From positions 3,224,001 to 3,288,000 of the forward strand of contig NZ_CP076039.1 in assembly GCF_014529625.1 (NCBI RefSeq): 64,000 nucleotides of DNA, read 5' to 3'. The position numbers were made by a program, and so were the translations under genes. The stretch comes from Candidatus Pelagisphaera phototrophica. GTDB taxonomy: Bacteria; Verrucomicrobiota; Verrucomicrobiia; Opitutales; Opitutaceae. Positions 18,006-26,926 of this stretch are shown in pieces. Numbering within the stretch: position 1 is the stretch's first letter; each line of letters begins with the position of its first letter. Under the pieces are notes generated by a model, which saw nothing but the letters and a program-made list of their open reading frames with translations, was not told the DNA's origin and ran no database searches.

Positions 18006-18863
18006 CTATCCTATCTCCGAAACCAGTCCCTCAAGCCCCTTGGCGAAGTTCACCCAAACGACCCGCCCTTCTCCGGAATCATCCACATCCTGTCCCGCAT
18101 GTATGGCCGCTTTGATGTGCGGCTCGATCGAGAGCCAACCATCGTAACCGGTCGCTTCGAGGTCTTTTAAAATCCGCTCTTGCACGGGATCCTCGTCCAC
18201 ATAACAGGTCACAAAGTCATCCCCGTTCTCTCCCGGCTTGGCGCACTTAATATGAACATGGGTAATCTGCTCACGGCATTTCTGGTAATAGTCCCAGGTC
18301 ACTTCCGTGTTATTATCGTGCAAACTATTGTTTCCGGTGTCAAAAATCAGCTGGAGGGCCGGACTATTCACAACTTCCACCATATCCAGGAAGCCTTCAG
18401 GCGTCTCCCCATACCCACTACAATTCTCGTGCCCCAGAATAATTCCTTCGCCTTCCGCAATTTTCGCCAATTCCTTCAATCGTCTGACGGCTTCGATTCG
18501 CCACTCGCTTCGGCTCAAGGGATTGGATTCGGAATTGGGATAGGACATAATCCGCAGAAACTTCGTTCCCGCTTGACGCATACGAGGGGCCACGCGTTTC
18601 AATTCATCAATGTCTAAACTAAAATCCGAATCAATAGGTCTCGCCCAATTCCCAATCTGCCCGCCAAAGCCGACCACCTGAATCTGCTCTTTTTGCAAGC
18701 GGTCCCAGGTTCGCTTCCACTCTTCATCAGTGAAATCACAGATACTTTTTCCGTCAATCAGCCGCAGCTCGATGGCAGACCATCCGACTTCGCGAAGAGT
18801 CGATATTTGTCCGTCGAGAGAGCGTTCTGCTTCGTCGGTAAATCCAGTAAATCGAAAAGGCAT
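18006..18863 (-). CDS. sugar phosphate isomerase/epimerase, xylose-isomerase-like TIM barrel
   Basis: A 285-residue soluble protein without signal peptide. It starts FTGFTDEAERSLDGQISTLREVGWSAIELR, the first barrel strand of the AP-endonuclease-2/xylose-isomerase-like family. Likely metal ligands sit in IILGHENCSGYG (Glu), LIFDTGNN (Asp), HVHIKCA (His) and WLSIEPH (Glu). The family covers isomerases, epimerases and dehydratases acting on sugars or inositols in the cytoplasm. A second, Tat-exported member of the superfamily lies at 39440-40315. The gene is 147 bases downstream of the LamG-like protein gene, separated by an imperfect hairpin. It could process a monosaccharide released by the island enzymes. 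Confidence 0.85.
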   Translation of the reverse strand: MPFRFTGFTDEAERSLDGQISTLREVGWSAIELRLIDGKSICDFTDEEWKRTWDRLQKEQIQVVGFGGQIGNWARPIDSDFSLDIDELKRVAPRMRQAGTKFLRIMSYPNSESNPLSRSEWRIEAVRRLKELAKIAEGEGIILGHENCSGYGETPEGFLDMVEVVNSPALQLIFDTGNNSLHDNNTEVTWDYYQKCREQITHVHIKCAKPGENGDDFVTCYVDEDPVQERILKDLEATGYDGWLSIEPHIKAAIHAGQDVDDSGEGRVVWVNFAKGLEGLVSEIG

Positions 18864-18903
18864 GTTGGTGTTTTCTTTCTATTTGTTTGTTCAGGTAAGG
18901 CTG

Positions 18904-18958
18904 CTTGTCCTTAAGTAGCCGAAAAAGAAGAACGGAATCGTGGCTGCTTAAGGATAAG
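18904..18958. repeat. imperfect inverted repeat between two genes
   Basis: CTTGTCCTTAAGTAGCC and GGCTGCTTAAGGATAAG pair over 17 bases with two mismatches around a 21-base spacer. It sits between two minus-strand genes and could attenuate or end the upstream transcript, or be a dispersed repeat. Confidence 0.45.
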
Positions 18959-19009
18959 ATGCCCCGCCATTGTTGTTGATTTATTTTTTTTAAACACAAT
19001 CTCTACTTA

Positions 19010-19702
19010 TTAGTGCGTCTTTAGTTCCGCTTCGTAAACGCGAACATTGTCAATGTAGGTATAACTTTTAAAACCTCCCGCCTGAAAGCCAAAATTGTTC
19101 TTCTTTTCGGACAACCCCACATGCTCCCCTCGGACTGTCTTCCCATCCACTGTCAGGCTCAATGTATTATCTACTAATTCGATTACCACATGATGCCATT
19201 TGCCCTCTTCAATCGATATCTCAGTTTCATTCATGGCAAAGGTCTTTTCATTCCATTCGCCCTTCAATGGATCCAAACCTTGGTCATGCTTCAACCTCAC
19301 CATTTGCTCACGCTTTCCTTTCTCACGAATCTTAAAAACAGCCACACTGTCATAGCGTACCACGCACTTAGCAATATGGGCGAGGCCCCAATTGATGAGT
19401 AGTTGATGAAACCCGTCCCCCACCAGCTTCATATCGTATTCGTATATAACGTCCTTGTGATCCAAATAGATTTTGCGAAATGCCGTGTGCTTATCCGCCG
19501 CTAGTTGACGCCCCCGCAGGGCACCATCCACAATACTCCAATCACCCAATCCTACGGTAAACAATTCCGGGAGCTCAGATGAATCGAAGTTCTCTTCCAG
19601 GAGGAGCTTCCCCGGCTTTGCCCATGTTTGCTTGCCACCGGCGAAACTGGAAAACGCGCAAAGCATTAGGGACAGAAGATATAGCGAGGCTTTTTTGAGC
19701 AT
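19010..19702 (-). CDS. secreted LamG/DUF1080-like protein
   Basis: A 230-residue protein with signal peptide MLKKASLYLLSLMLCAFSSFAGG. The rest reads as a concanavalin-like beta-sandwich: LLLEENFDSSELPELFTVG, WSIVDGALRGRQ, GKWHHVVIELVDNTLSLTVDGK and YIDNVRVYE. This pattern is shared by LamG-like and 3-keto-disaccharide hydrolase (DUF1080) domains, which bind or cleave carbohydrates. No catalytic residue can be assigned from the sequence. It is probably secreted and carbohydrate-binding. A decayed gene of a similar fold lies at 51789-52568. Confidence 0.7.
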   Translation of the reverse strand: MLKKASLYLLSLMLCAFSSFAGGKQTWAKPGKLLLEENFDSSELPELFTVGLGDWSIVDGALRGRQLAADKHTAFRKIYLDHKDVIYEYDMKLVGDGFHQLLINWGLAHIAKCVVRYDSVAVFKIREKGKREQMVRLKHDQGLDPLKGEWNEKTFAMNETEISIEEGKWHHVVIELVDNTLSLTVDGKTVRGEHVGLSEKKNNFGFQAGGFKSYTYIDNVRVYEAELKTH

Positions 19703-19945
19703 ACCATAGGATCTAGTTGCGATTGATATTCGATGCGATTAAAAAGATTAATTTGTAATTTTCGCATCGATTCCCGAGGACTCCTCGTTTCCCAGATAGT
19801 CGGGGATCCTTCTAGTTCGAAATAGCGAAACAGCTAGAGGCTAACAAGAGATGGTGACGAATCCACTACTTGATCCCTATGACCATGGAGTCGGGACCCA
19901 CCAAGTGCTCTACTCTCGCCTATTTGAAACCGACCTTCTTCATCC

Positions 19946-20203
19946 ATGACAGGCAGTAAGCTCCAGTGTAGTAAAAACCGCCAAATGTTTCGATCAGGAA
20001 TCGATCGTATCAACCGGATCATTTCGCAGCTCGAATCGAGGGACCGGGTCACCTATCTCGACATCACTTCTGCACTGCTGGAACCCGACGAGTCTTTGTC
20101 CAAAGAGGTTATGCCCGACTTCCGCCGCCTATCGGAAGATGACTATCCTCGGTGGGCAAAAGCGATTTTACCTTGGATTTCTGAGCAATTGGCAAGCCCA
20201 TAG
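19946..20203 (+). pseudogene. C-terminal remnant of an SGNH/GDSL hydrolase
   Basis: The frame reads RSGIDRINRIISQLESRDRV, TYLDITSALLEPDESLSKEVMPDF and YPRWAKAILPWI. This parallels the end of the SGNH domain at 25239-26777 (ELPVLAAKKGAEFLDINDFF, NIMPDLLHPKKEGYRLWA). The catalytic Asp-x-x-His of that family (DLLH there) is DFRR here, and the block with the catalytic Ser is absent. It is a truncated, degenerate copy with no function expected. Confidence 0.65.
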
Positions 20204-20225
20204 ATTTAAAAACAGATAGACCTCC

Positions 20226-21620
20226 TCAATTAAGAGGATCAGCCATTCGGCCTTTGAACCAGGTAAACTCGGACTTCAAGGTCATCAGGGTTCCCTCATG
20301 CCTTGGGTCACTGGCCAAGTCATTGATTTCCATGGGATCCGTATCCAAATTATAAAGACGATAGGTATCTATTCTAGGGTAGTAAATCATCTTAAAACCC
20401 CTAGCGATAAACGCTCTCTGGCTATCCGGTTCATAAGCTCCGTATATGTAGTCATACTGCTCTTCCCGTTTCCCTTCAATCAAAGGAATTAGGCTCTTAA
20501 ATTCCACATACTCTGGCTGCGGAATACTGGCAAGCTCCAGCGAGGTAGCCATGACATCCTGCAAATAGACTGGAGTATCAATCCTCTTTCCTTGAGGAAT
20601 CTTCGGCCCCATCACAAGCAACGGCGTACGCAAGCTGTGCTCGTACATGTTTTGCTTCCCGATAAAACCATGGTGCCCCACAGCCAATCCATGATCTGCG
20701 GTGAAAAAGATATACGTATTGTCCGACTTGCCGCTTGCCTCCAACGCATCTAAAATTCGCCCAATCTGGTCATCCATATGGGTGATGATGGCATAGTATT
20801 CCCGACGGTGTACTTTGACTGCATATTCCGTACGTGGATACGGAGCCAGCACTTCGTCACGGATCTCTGCCGCATTGGCCCCTTTGGTGTAGGGATACTC
20901 CGAGGCAAAATTCTCAGGCACCTTGATTCGATCCAAAGGATATCGATCGAGATACTCTTGCGGTGCCTGCCTAGGATCATGCGGTGCATTGAAGGCGAGA
21001 TACATAAAGAAGGGTTTATCGGAATCGCTGGTGATGTTCATGAAGTTTTCGGCGTTATCCGCCACAACTTCGCTCCAGTGTTTGCCGCCCGCCCAGAATC
21101 CTTCAAACTTAGGATCCGTCGGAGACCAGGGGTCCGGCTGTCCTTCAATCGGCCGATCATAAGCCTCTGGGTAGAAAACCGGCCCCGGCATTCCCGGACG
21201 TACATGGGAAACATGGTCAAAAATGGCTCCGGTATCGGCTTTCACATGCCACTTGCCGGTAAAAAACGTTTCGTAACCAGCATTGCGCATCAATTGAGAC
21301 CACATCCGATCATTGCTTATTTCTTGGGCCAGATTCGGCTCTAGATCCCGAGCTCTCCAAAGGAAACGGCCCGTATTGATCATCGTTCGACTCGCGACGC
21401 AAATCGCTCCGTGCCAACCTCCCATATTGTAGGTGTGGGTAAACGCGGTTCCTTGATTGGCCAGTCGGTCGAGGTTGGGAGTATCAATGTCAGTATGCCC
21501 GAGAGCCCCTATCGTCTCATAGCACTGATCATCCGCAAAAATGAAAAGTATATTAGGTTTTTCGGCTGAGAGCGATGAGCCAACGACCAGCGCCACGAAC
21601 AAAGTTAGTAGGGATTTCAT
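20226..21620 (-). CDS. secreted type I sulfatase with CVASR site
   Basis: A 464-residue sulfatase with signal peptide MKSLLTLFVALVVGSSLSA, FADDQC metal ligands, and GKWHVKA. The formylglycine site is CVASR at 74-78, where Ala replaces the usual Pro. The C/S-x-A/P-x-R form is accepted by anaerobic maturases, so the enzyme is probably still modified. FFTADHGLAVGHHGFIGKQNMYEHSL supplies the second metal pair (Asp/His) and matches the DHGLAVG group of sulfatases often seen in glycan-utilisation loci. The C-terminus is complete. It stands alone between two pseudogene remnants. Confidence 0.93.
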   Translation of the reverse strand: MKSLLTLFVALVVGSSLSAEKPNILFIFADDQCYETIGALGHTDIDTPNLDRLANQGTAFTHTYNMGGWHGAICVASRTMINTGRFLWRARDLEPNLAQEISNDRMWSQLMRNAGYETFFTGKWHVKADTGAIFDHVSHVRPGMPGPVFYPEAYDRPIEGQPDPWSPTDPKFEGFWAGGKHWSEVVADNAENFMNITSDSDKPFFMYLAFNAPHDPRQAPQEYLDRYPLDRIKVPENFASEYPYTKGANAAEIRDEVLAPYPRTEYAVKVHRREYYAIITHMDDQIGRILDALEASGKSDNTYIFFTADHGLAVGHHGFIGKQNMYEHSLRTPLLVMGPKIPQGKRIDTPVYLQDVMATSLELASIPQPEYVEFKSLIPLIEGKREEQYDYIYGAYEPDSQRAFIARGFKMIYYPRIDTYRLYNLDTDPMEINDLASDPRHEGTLMTLKSEFTWFKGRMADPLN

Positions 21621-21906
21621 TTTGGATACGCGAGGGACAAGTAGGTAATAACTTCCAATTGAGATTCAAGCAGCAGAATTCCAGCCCCTTCGCCACAATA
21701 CAACTAAGAAATGGGATATCACCCACCCTGAGCAGATCAGAGATACTTGTAAAAGCTTAAATACCAATTCCACTGAATCTTCCATATTGAGCTTTCCAAT
21801 AAATTTCCATAATCCTAAAACCAAGGTGCCCATAAAATTGCGACGTTTGAGCGATTCGTTTGCACGTGAATTCCCTATCAAGACAAACTCTGCCAATAAT
21901 TATCCG

Positions 21907-22101
21907 CTAATCGAGCCTCAGCTTCCCACCCGCTTGAGCGCTCTCGTAAATCTGTGTTACTTTTAGGAGATCGCTTCCCTCAACATCTCGGAATAACAAG
22001 GGCCGTGGGGCGAGCGAACCCAAAATATCGGACACATCAAAAACATGGAGCACATTTAGAAAAGGGGGACTTTCAGCGAGCTTTCCAGCCTGCCGATTCA
22101 A
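21907..22101 (-). pseudogene. remnant of an acetyl-xylan-esterase-like alpha/beta hydrolase
   Basis: The 64-residue frame contains FDVSDILGSLAPRPLLFRD. This resembles the DxxDLxxLIAPRPLL block near the catalytic Asp of acetyl xylan esterase/dienelactone hydrolase-type proteins. The nucleophile region and the catalytic His region are missing. It is probably the C-terminal leftover of a deleted esterase gene. The assignment rests on one motif. Confidence 0.4.
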
Positions 22102-22233
22102 TTTAGTCTTGATTGCTCCCTTTTACGCCTTTCTATGCATATGTAATTCCTGTCATCGGCACCTTGAGCATTCTCGTCGTGGGTGTCCTCGTTTCTCGAT
22201 TTTTCGGGTCCCAGGCAAACTCGTATTCCTCTC

Positions 22234-23145
22234 ATGAAACTTGAGGGTATCATTACTCCACTCATCACTCCTCTCCTTGGGAGGGATAGCTTGGATGTGG
22301 AAGGACTCGAGCGTTTGGTCGAACACATGGTTGCGGGCGGTATCCATGGACTGTTTGCGCTGGGCTCAACGGGTGAAGGACCGAATTTGAGCTATCGCCT
22401 ACGAGCGGAACTGGTCCAACGTCTCTGTGAAATTGTGAAAGGTCGCGTACCGATTCTCGTATCGGTAACCGATACCGCTTTCGAAGAGTCACTGAAAATG
22501 TCACAAGTGGCTGCAGAAGCGGGCGCCGATGCCGTCGTTTTAGCGACACCCTACTACTTCCCCGCCGGCCAAACGGAACTTATCCAGTACGTCGAAAACA
22601 TTGTAGCCGAACTCGCATTACCGACCGTGCTCTACAATATGCCGTCTCTCACGAAGGTGTGGTTCGAGGTGGAGACTCTAAAGTCGCTCGCCGGACAAGA
22701 GCGAATCCTCGGAGTTAAAGACAGCAGCGACGACCTAGAGTACTACTCGGAAGTATGCAGTCTCCGCTCCCTTAGATCCGATTGGTCCTTTCTCATCGGT
22801 CCAGAAGATAAGCTGATCCGGTCAATCTCCTTAGGTGGCAATGGTGGGGTCAATGGCGGAGCAAACCTCTTTCCACGCCTTTTCGTCGATGCTTACAACG
22901 CCGCCGTATCGAAAGACCAATTACGGAGTTCTCTACTTCAGAGAAAGATTGAAGCGTTGGGCCAAATCTACGCGATCGGCCACTATGCGTCCCGCTTCAT
23001 TAAAGGCACCAAGTGCGCCGCCTCCTTACTGGGACTGTGTAACGACTTTATGGCGGAACCGTTTAACCGGTTTTACCCTGAAGATCGCACCAAAGTGGCG
23101 GCAATTCTAGAAAAGCTAAACCCGAATTCCAATGAGACAACCTAA
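22234..23145 (+). CDS. DapA/NanA-family aldolase (dihydrodipicolinate synthase-like)
   Basis: A 303-residue class I aldolase from the ATG at 22234 (MKLEGIITPLITPL). A GTG 51 bases upstream would add an unlikely polar lead. The TIM barrel carries GSTGE at 44-48, YNMP at 134-137 with the catalytic Tyr, and GVKDSS with Schiff-base Lys162. The superfamily includes dihydrodipicolinate synthase, N-acetylneuraminate lyase and sugar-acid aldolases. The gene overlaps a decayed sialidase by 14 bases, which favours a sialic acid or related keto-sugar-acid lyase role over lysine synthesis. Location is cytoplasmic. The exact substrate is not determinable from the sequence. Confidence 0.85.
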   Translation: MKLEGIITPLITPLLGRDSLDVEGLERLVEHMVAGGIHGLFALGSTGEGPNLSYRLRAELVQRLCEIVKGRVPILVSVTDTAFEESLKMSQVAAEAGADAVVLATPYYFPAGQTELIQYVENIVAELALPTVLYNMPSLTKVWFEVETLKSLAGQERILGVKDSSDDLEYYSEVCSLRSLRSDWSFLIGPEDKLIRSISLGGNGGVNGGANLFPRLFVDAYNAAVSKDQLRSSLLQRKIEALGQIYAIGHYASRFIKGTKCAASLLGLCNDFMAEPFNRFYPEDRTKVAAILEKLNPNSNETT

Positions 23146-23395
23146 ACACATGCTTAAACTTGTCTCCTGCTGGCTGACGCTATCCGTGTCGCAAACAATC
23201 GCATCAGAAGTCATTTCTCAGGATGGGCTTCCTCCTCTGGCCAAACCTAGCGAGGGACCGATCCTACTCGCCGAGCAAATTTTTCCCATCGAACTCAAGC
23301 CAACTAAGGAATGTCATGCGTCGACTATTGTCGAAACACCAACGGGACTGGTCGCCGCCTAGTTCGCCGGAACGCGTGAGAAAGACCCTGACGTC
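23132..23395 (+). pseudogene. truncated sialidase/BNR-repeat protein
   Basis: The ATG at 23132 overlaps the aldolase stop and starts a signal peptide (MLKLVSCWLTLSVSQTIASE). The mature N-terminus reads ECHASTIVETPTGLVAA, stop, FAGTREKDPDV. Secreted sialidase-like BNR proteins read CHASTIVETPxGLVAAWFGGTxEKxPDVGIW here, so the TAG at 23360-23362 replaces the Trp codon. After DPDV the similarity ends abruptly at a palindromic element (23399-23423). The beta-propeller is gone. The overlap with the aldolase gene indicates an original sialidase plus lyase operon. Confidence 0.75.
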
Positions 23396-23398
23396 GAT

Positions 23399-23423
23399 CG
23401 CCCCGACGCGTCGGGGCTCCTAC
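23399..23423. repeat. palindromic element at a pseudogene break
   Basis: CGCCCCGAC-GC-GTCGGGG is followed by CTCCTAC. The same outer blocks (GTAGGAGC and TCGGGGCG, inverted) form the longer hairpin at 42461-42528. The copy begins within a few bases of where the sialidase similarity ends. Confidence 0.55.
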
Positions 23424-23509
23424 AAAAAATGGTCGTCACAAAAGTCTTCGCCGAAGCTACGCCCTTCAAGAGCGGTGCCCCTACAATTTTAGAGTCACGA
23501 AATAGTTTC

Positions 23510-25066
23510 CTAAATCCCCAGTTCCGCTTTCAGTTTTGCGAATCCCGCTGGGTCAAAAGGCGTACCGCCTTCGTTTTTCTGTTTGGGACCGGGAGTGCTG
23601 CGACCGTTGGCCACATAGGAGCTTAGGAGGCTGTAAAGCTCCCTAACCTTGTCCTTGTTTTCCTTAAACACGTTGTTCTTTTCCGAAGGATCCTTCGCGA
23701 GGTTAAACAATTGTATTGGCGGGAGATCCATCTTTTTCGTCTCAGCCGGAGTCGGCGAGCTCCAACCGCCGGAACCTGCACAAAGCAAAAGCTTCCAGTC
23801 TCCTTTGCGAATGGCAAACGATCCATTGATCGAATGATGAACCGTCCCCTCACGAACCTGGTCCTGCTCTCCTTTCAAAGCCCTGAGAAAGCTCACACTG
23901 TCTTCCGCGGCATTACTCGGAATTTTAGCTTTAGTTATATCCGCCATTGTCGCGAATAAATCAGTCAGGCAGATCGTCGTATCGGAGACTTTCCCTGCTT
24001 TTAATCCAGCTGGCCAATGCACGATGAAAGGTACGCGGTGCCCCGCCTCGTACGCGTCTGCCTTGTTTCCGCGGTAGATGCCTCCCGGCTTATGTCCCAC
24101 CGCGTCGAGCTCATCGAATACGGCTCGAGGCGAACATCCGTTGTCGCTTGTGAAAATGAAGATGGTATTTTCAGCGACCCCGTTTTCCTCCAAAGCGTCC
24201 ATTATTTGACCCGTGTGCCAGTCTACCTGCTGCACGAAATCGCCATAGTAGTTCGTCCCGCTTCGTCCCTTAAATTTTTCGATGGGCAGAATAGGCGTGT
24301 GAGGGCTAGGCAGCGGCAGATATAAAAAGAATGGCGCCCCGGTTTTGGCACGGTTCTCAATATATTGGATACCCCGCTCGATGAAATTTGGCGTCACCCC
24401 TTCATGGGCGAAATCAGAGGCCGTTGGCCCTTCCCGCCAAAAGCCTTTGTAATCTGCATTGACCGTCACCCGATTGGGTGGAGCCGTCACGCGGCCGTTT
24501 TCCACATAGACATAAGGTGCCATATCAAGAGATCCGCAGTGGCCATAATAGTAGTCGAAACCGATCGCGTCGGGACCGTTCAACACCGGTTTGCTATAAT
24601 CGATAACCTCCCCGTTCTTCAAATCAAACCGGTCACTTGGAGTACCTTCTAAGAAATGGAAATCCCAACCGAGATGCCATTTTCCGATCATGGCGGTGTG
24701 ATAGCCCTTATCCTGCAGCAGATCCCCTACGGTGTAGCGATTGGTATCAATTAAGTGTGTGGACGATCCGCCGAGAACCCCACGCTTTAACCGCGTCCGC
24801 CAGCTGTAGCGGCCGGTAACGATCCCGTACCGAGTCGGCGTGCAAACACCGGAGCCTGAATGGGCATCTGTAAACCGCATGCCTTGCGATGCGATGCGGT
24901 CCAAATGGGGCGTCTTAATTTTTGAATCCTCGTTATTGCAACTCAGGTCCCCCCAGCCTAAGTCATCCGCTAGAACATAAACCACGTTCGGTGTGGACGC
25001 ATTCGCAAGGTGAATGGAGGAAAACGAAATAAAAAGAAACGAAAGTACTTTCAAACCCGGGGCCAT
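23510..25066 (-). CDS. secreted type I sulfatase (CTPTR)
   Basis: A 518-residue sulfatase with signal peptide LKVLSFLFISFSSIHLANA, LADDLGWGDLSCNN, formylglycine site CTPTR at 75-79, GKWHLGWDFH and FTSDNGCSPRA. HSGSGVCTPTRYGIVTGRYSWRT and the GDLSCNNEDSKIKTPHLDR opening are characteristic of the group often classed S1_15, which contains several carbohydrate sulfatases. The truncated sulfatase at 54410-55047 is its closest relative in the window (GDLSCNNPDSKIPTPHLDR). Length and key residues are intact. It faces the sialidase remnant tail to tail. Confidence 0.94.
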   Translation of the reverse strand: MAPGLKVLSFLFISFSSIHLANASTPNVVYVLADDLGWGDLSCNNEDSKIKTPHLDRIASQGMRFTDAHSGSGVCTPTRYGIVTGRYSWRTRLKRGVLGGSSTHLIDTNRYTVGDLLQDKGYHTAMIGKWHLGWDFHFLEGTPSDRFDLKNGEVIDYSKPVLNGPDAIGFDYYYGHCGSLDMAPYVYVENGRVTAPPNRVTVNADYKGFWREGPTASDFAHEGVTPNFIERGIQYIENRAKTGAPFFLYLPLPSPHTPILPIEKFKGRSGTNYYGDFVQQVDWHTGQIMDALEENGVAENTIFIFTSDNGCSPRAVFDELDAVGHKPGGIYRGNKADAYEAGHRVPFIVHWPAGLKAGKVSDTTICLTDLFATMADITKAKIPSNAAEDSVSFLRALKGEQDQVREGTVHHSINGSFAIRKGDWKLLLCAGSGGWSSPTPAETKKMDLPPIQLFNLAKDPSEKNNVFKENKDKVRELYSLLSSYVANGRSTPGPKQKNEGGTPFDPAGFAKLKAELGI

Positions 25067-25238
25067 TTCTACATAGAAGCCATTCTTCTTCTAATACCAA
25101 GATCAAAGTGTGCGAACGACCGTGCCGCGGATCGCGCTCAATCACCGCTGCCCTAGGATTACCAATGGCATATCGTAGGGAGGAATGGCCCGGCCCTTCC
25201 CACCTATTTACCAATCCTCGCGAAAGACGCCGAGAATC

Positions 25239-26777
25239 TCACTGCCTCCATAGCCAGTCGCGACACAAATCCGTCCATCCGGATACTGGATACGCGCTGG
25301 GTCGGAGCCCATAGCCATGCCCCCCCGTGGGAAAGGTGTGTAATTCCGAACTAATTCCCCGCTTAACAAGCTCATGGTTGTACACAATCGCGCTCGGGAA
25401 GTGCTTCTTGTCATCCTGCGTTTGCACGATGAAGACGGGAGGCGCATCTGCGTCGATTGTGAAATCCGGCGAAAGCTCGAAACCAGAAGTACCAATGTAA
25501 GCCGGATAAATCAACACAGTGAAATCAGGGCGACAGGAAACGGCATCCGCAGCATCCACTTTAGGATAATTTCGGGATCGCCAGTGATTGCTCAAGGAAG
25601 CGGAAAGGTGACCTCCCGCGGAAAATCCAAATACACCGATATTCTCCGGATCCAGATTCCAGTCCTCCGCATTACTTCGCATCAAACCGAGGGCTCGCTG
25701 CGCGTCTTGCAACGCTCCTTCGCGGTTTTTCGGCACGCGGTACTTCAAGACCGCAGCCGTGATTCCAATGGAATTCAACCACTCTGCAATTTCCTCCCCT
25801 TCTAAATTCCACGCCAAAATATTGTATGCACCACCTGGACACACCAGCACTCCCGCAGAGGGTCGACGACTACGGGCTTTATATACGGTGATACTCGGCT
25901 CAGCAACATTCGTAATTCGAACCACCGTTCCCCCTCGTCTCGGATTCCCCAACTCGCTTTTTTCGACTAGGCTCGCGTCATGTGGAGCCGGAACCCCTTT
26001 CGGCCAAAGTGTAACGACATTCGGTCTAGGTGCTTCTTTGGTCTTACCAAAGTGCCGATCAAATGATGGCTTGAGTCCATGAGCCCACAACCGATAGCCC
26101 TCCTTTTTTGGATGGAGAAGGTCGGGCATAATATTGCGGGGCAATGTCCCATCTTTCTCCAAGAAAAAATCGTTTATATCCAAAAACTCAGCACCTTTCT
26201 TAGCAGCGAGCACTGGAAGCTCCTTATTGATTTGCGCATTCACCATGCGAAGCGGGTCGTCCTTTGAAGCCCCTCTTGGAAATACAGCATGAACAATCAA
26301 CTTGGTTTCCGGTAGTCTCGTATTTATTTCATCGATAATAGACTCGATTCCCTGAATGGTTTCGTAAGCAGGTTGGCCCTCACCCTGACCCGTGTTGTTG
26401 GTACCAATCATGAGTACCGTTACTTTGGGTGAAAGATTGTCCAACGCCCCATTCTGAAATCTCCAGAGCACGTGTTCGGTCCGATCTCCGCTGAAACCCA
26501 GATTGAATGCTCCATATTGAGCAAAGTTCTCCGCCCACAGGCCCGCATCCCAACCGTGCGTAATGGAGTCCCCAATAAACAGTAGTTCCAATTCGTCTCC
26601 CCGGTTTTTCGCTTCCTCCAGCTTTTCCTGGTGGCGAGTCTTCCACCAATCCTGATCCAGCCTCGACACGGGCGTCACAGCCAGCGGCCTTTCAGCAGTC
26701 GTCTGGCTCATCAAACATGGTCCCGAAAAAACGGCGGACCATAGAATCATAAATGTGAATAGAGTTGGGATCTTCAT
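25239..26777 (-). CDS. two-domain secreted esterase: SGNH hydrolase plus alpha/beta hydrolase
   Basis: Read from the ATG at 26775-26777 (MKIPTLFTFMILWSAVFSGP), the product has 512 residues and a signal peptide. The first half is an SGNH hydrolase: FIGDSITHGW with the nucleophile Ser, GTNNTGQG, and MPDLLHP with the Asp/His pair. The second half is an esterase of the acetyl-xylan-esterase/BD-FAE-like type: GVLVCPGGAYNILAWN (oxyanion region), GFSAGGH nucleophile, QTQDDK Asp and FPTGGHGYG His. Both triads look intact. Two deacylases in one chain suggest removal of acetyl or other esters from a decorated polysaccharide that the sulfatases also attack. A 5' in-frame extension to 26846 is unlikely because it precedes the signal peptide. 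Confidence 0.88.
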   Translation of the reverse strand: MKIPTLFTFMILWSAVFSGPCLMSQTTAERPLAVTPVSRLDQDWWKTRHQEKLEEAKNRGDELELLFIGDSITHGWDAGLWAENFAQYGAFNLGFSGDRTEHVLWRFQNGALDNLSPKVTVLMIGTNNTGQGEGQPAYETIQGIESIIDEINTRLPETKLIVHAVFPRGASKDDPLRMVNAQINKELPVLAAKKGAEFLDINDFFLEKDGTLPRNIMPDLLHPKKEGYRLWAHGLKPSFDRHFGKTKEAPRPNVVTLWPKGVPAPHDASLVEKSELGNPRRGGTVVRITNVAEPSITVYKARSRRPSAGVLVCPGGAYNILAWNLEGEEIAEWLNSIGITAAVLKYRVPKNREGALQDAQRALGLMRSNAEDWNLDPENIGVFGFSAGGHLSASLSNHWRSRNYPKVDAADAVSCRPDFTVLIYPAYIGTSGFELSPDFTIDADAPPVFIVQTQDDKKHFPSAIVYNHELVKRGISSELHTFPTGGHGYGLRPSAYPVSGWTDLCRDWLWRQ

Positions 26778-26926
26778 AGGGCTGAAAGCAACTGTTGTCG
26801 CAGAAGCTAGCAAGCAATGGGCTCGGGCGGCAATCCGATTAACCAATCAGGACTTCTTTTCTTCGCTCAGCCAGATACGCCACGTCCCTATCCGGCAAAT
26901 CCCACGTGGGCAGCGAAACCGCCCGC

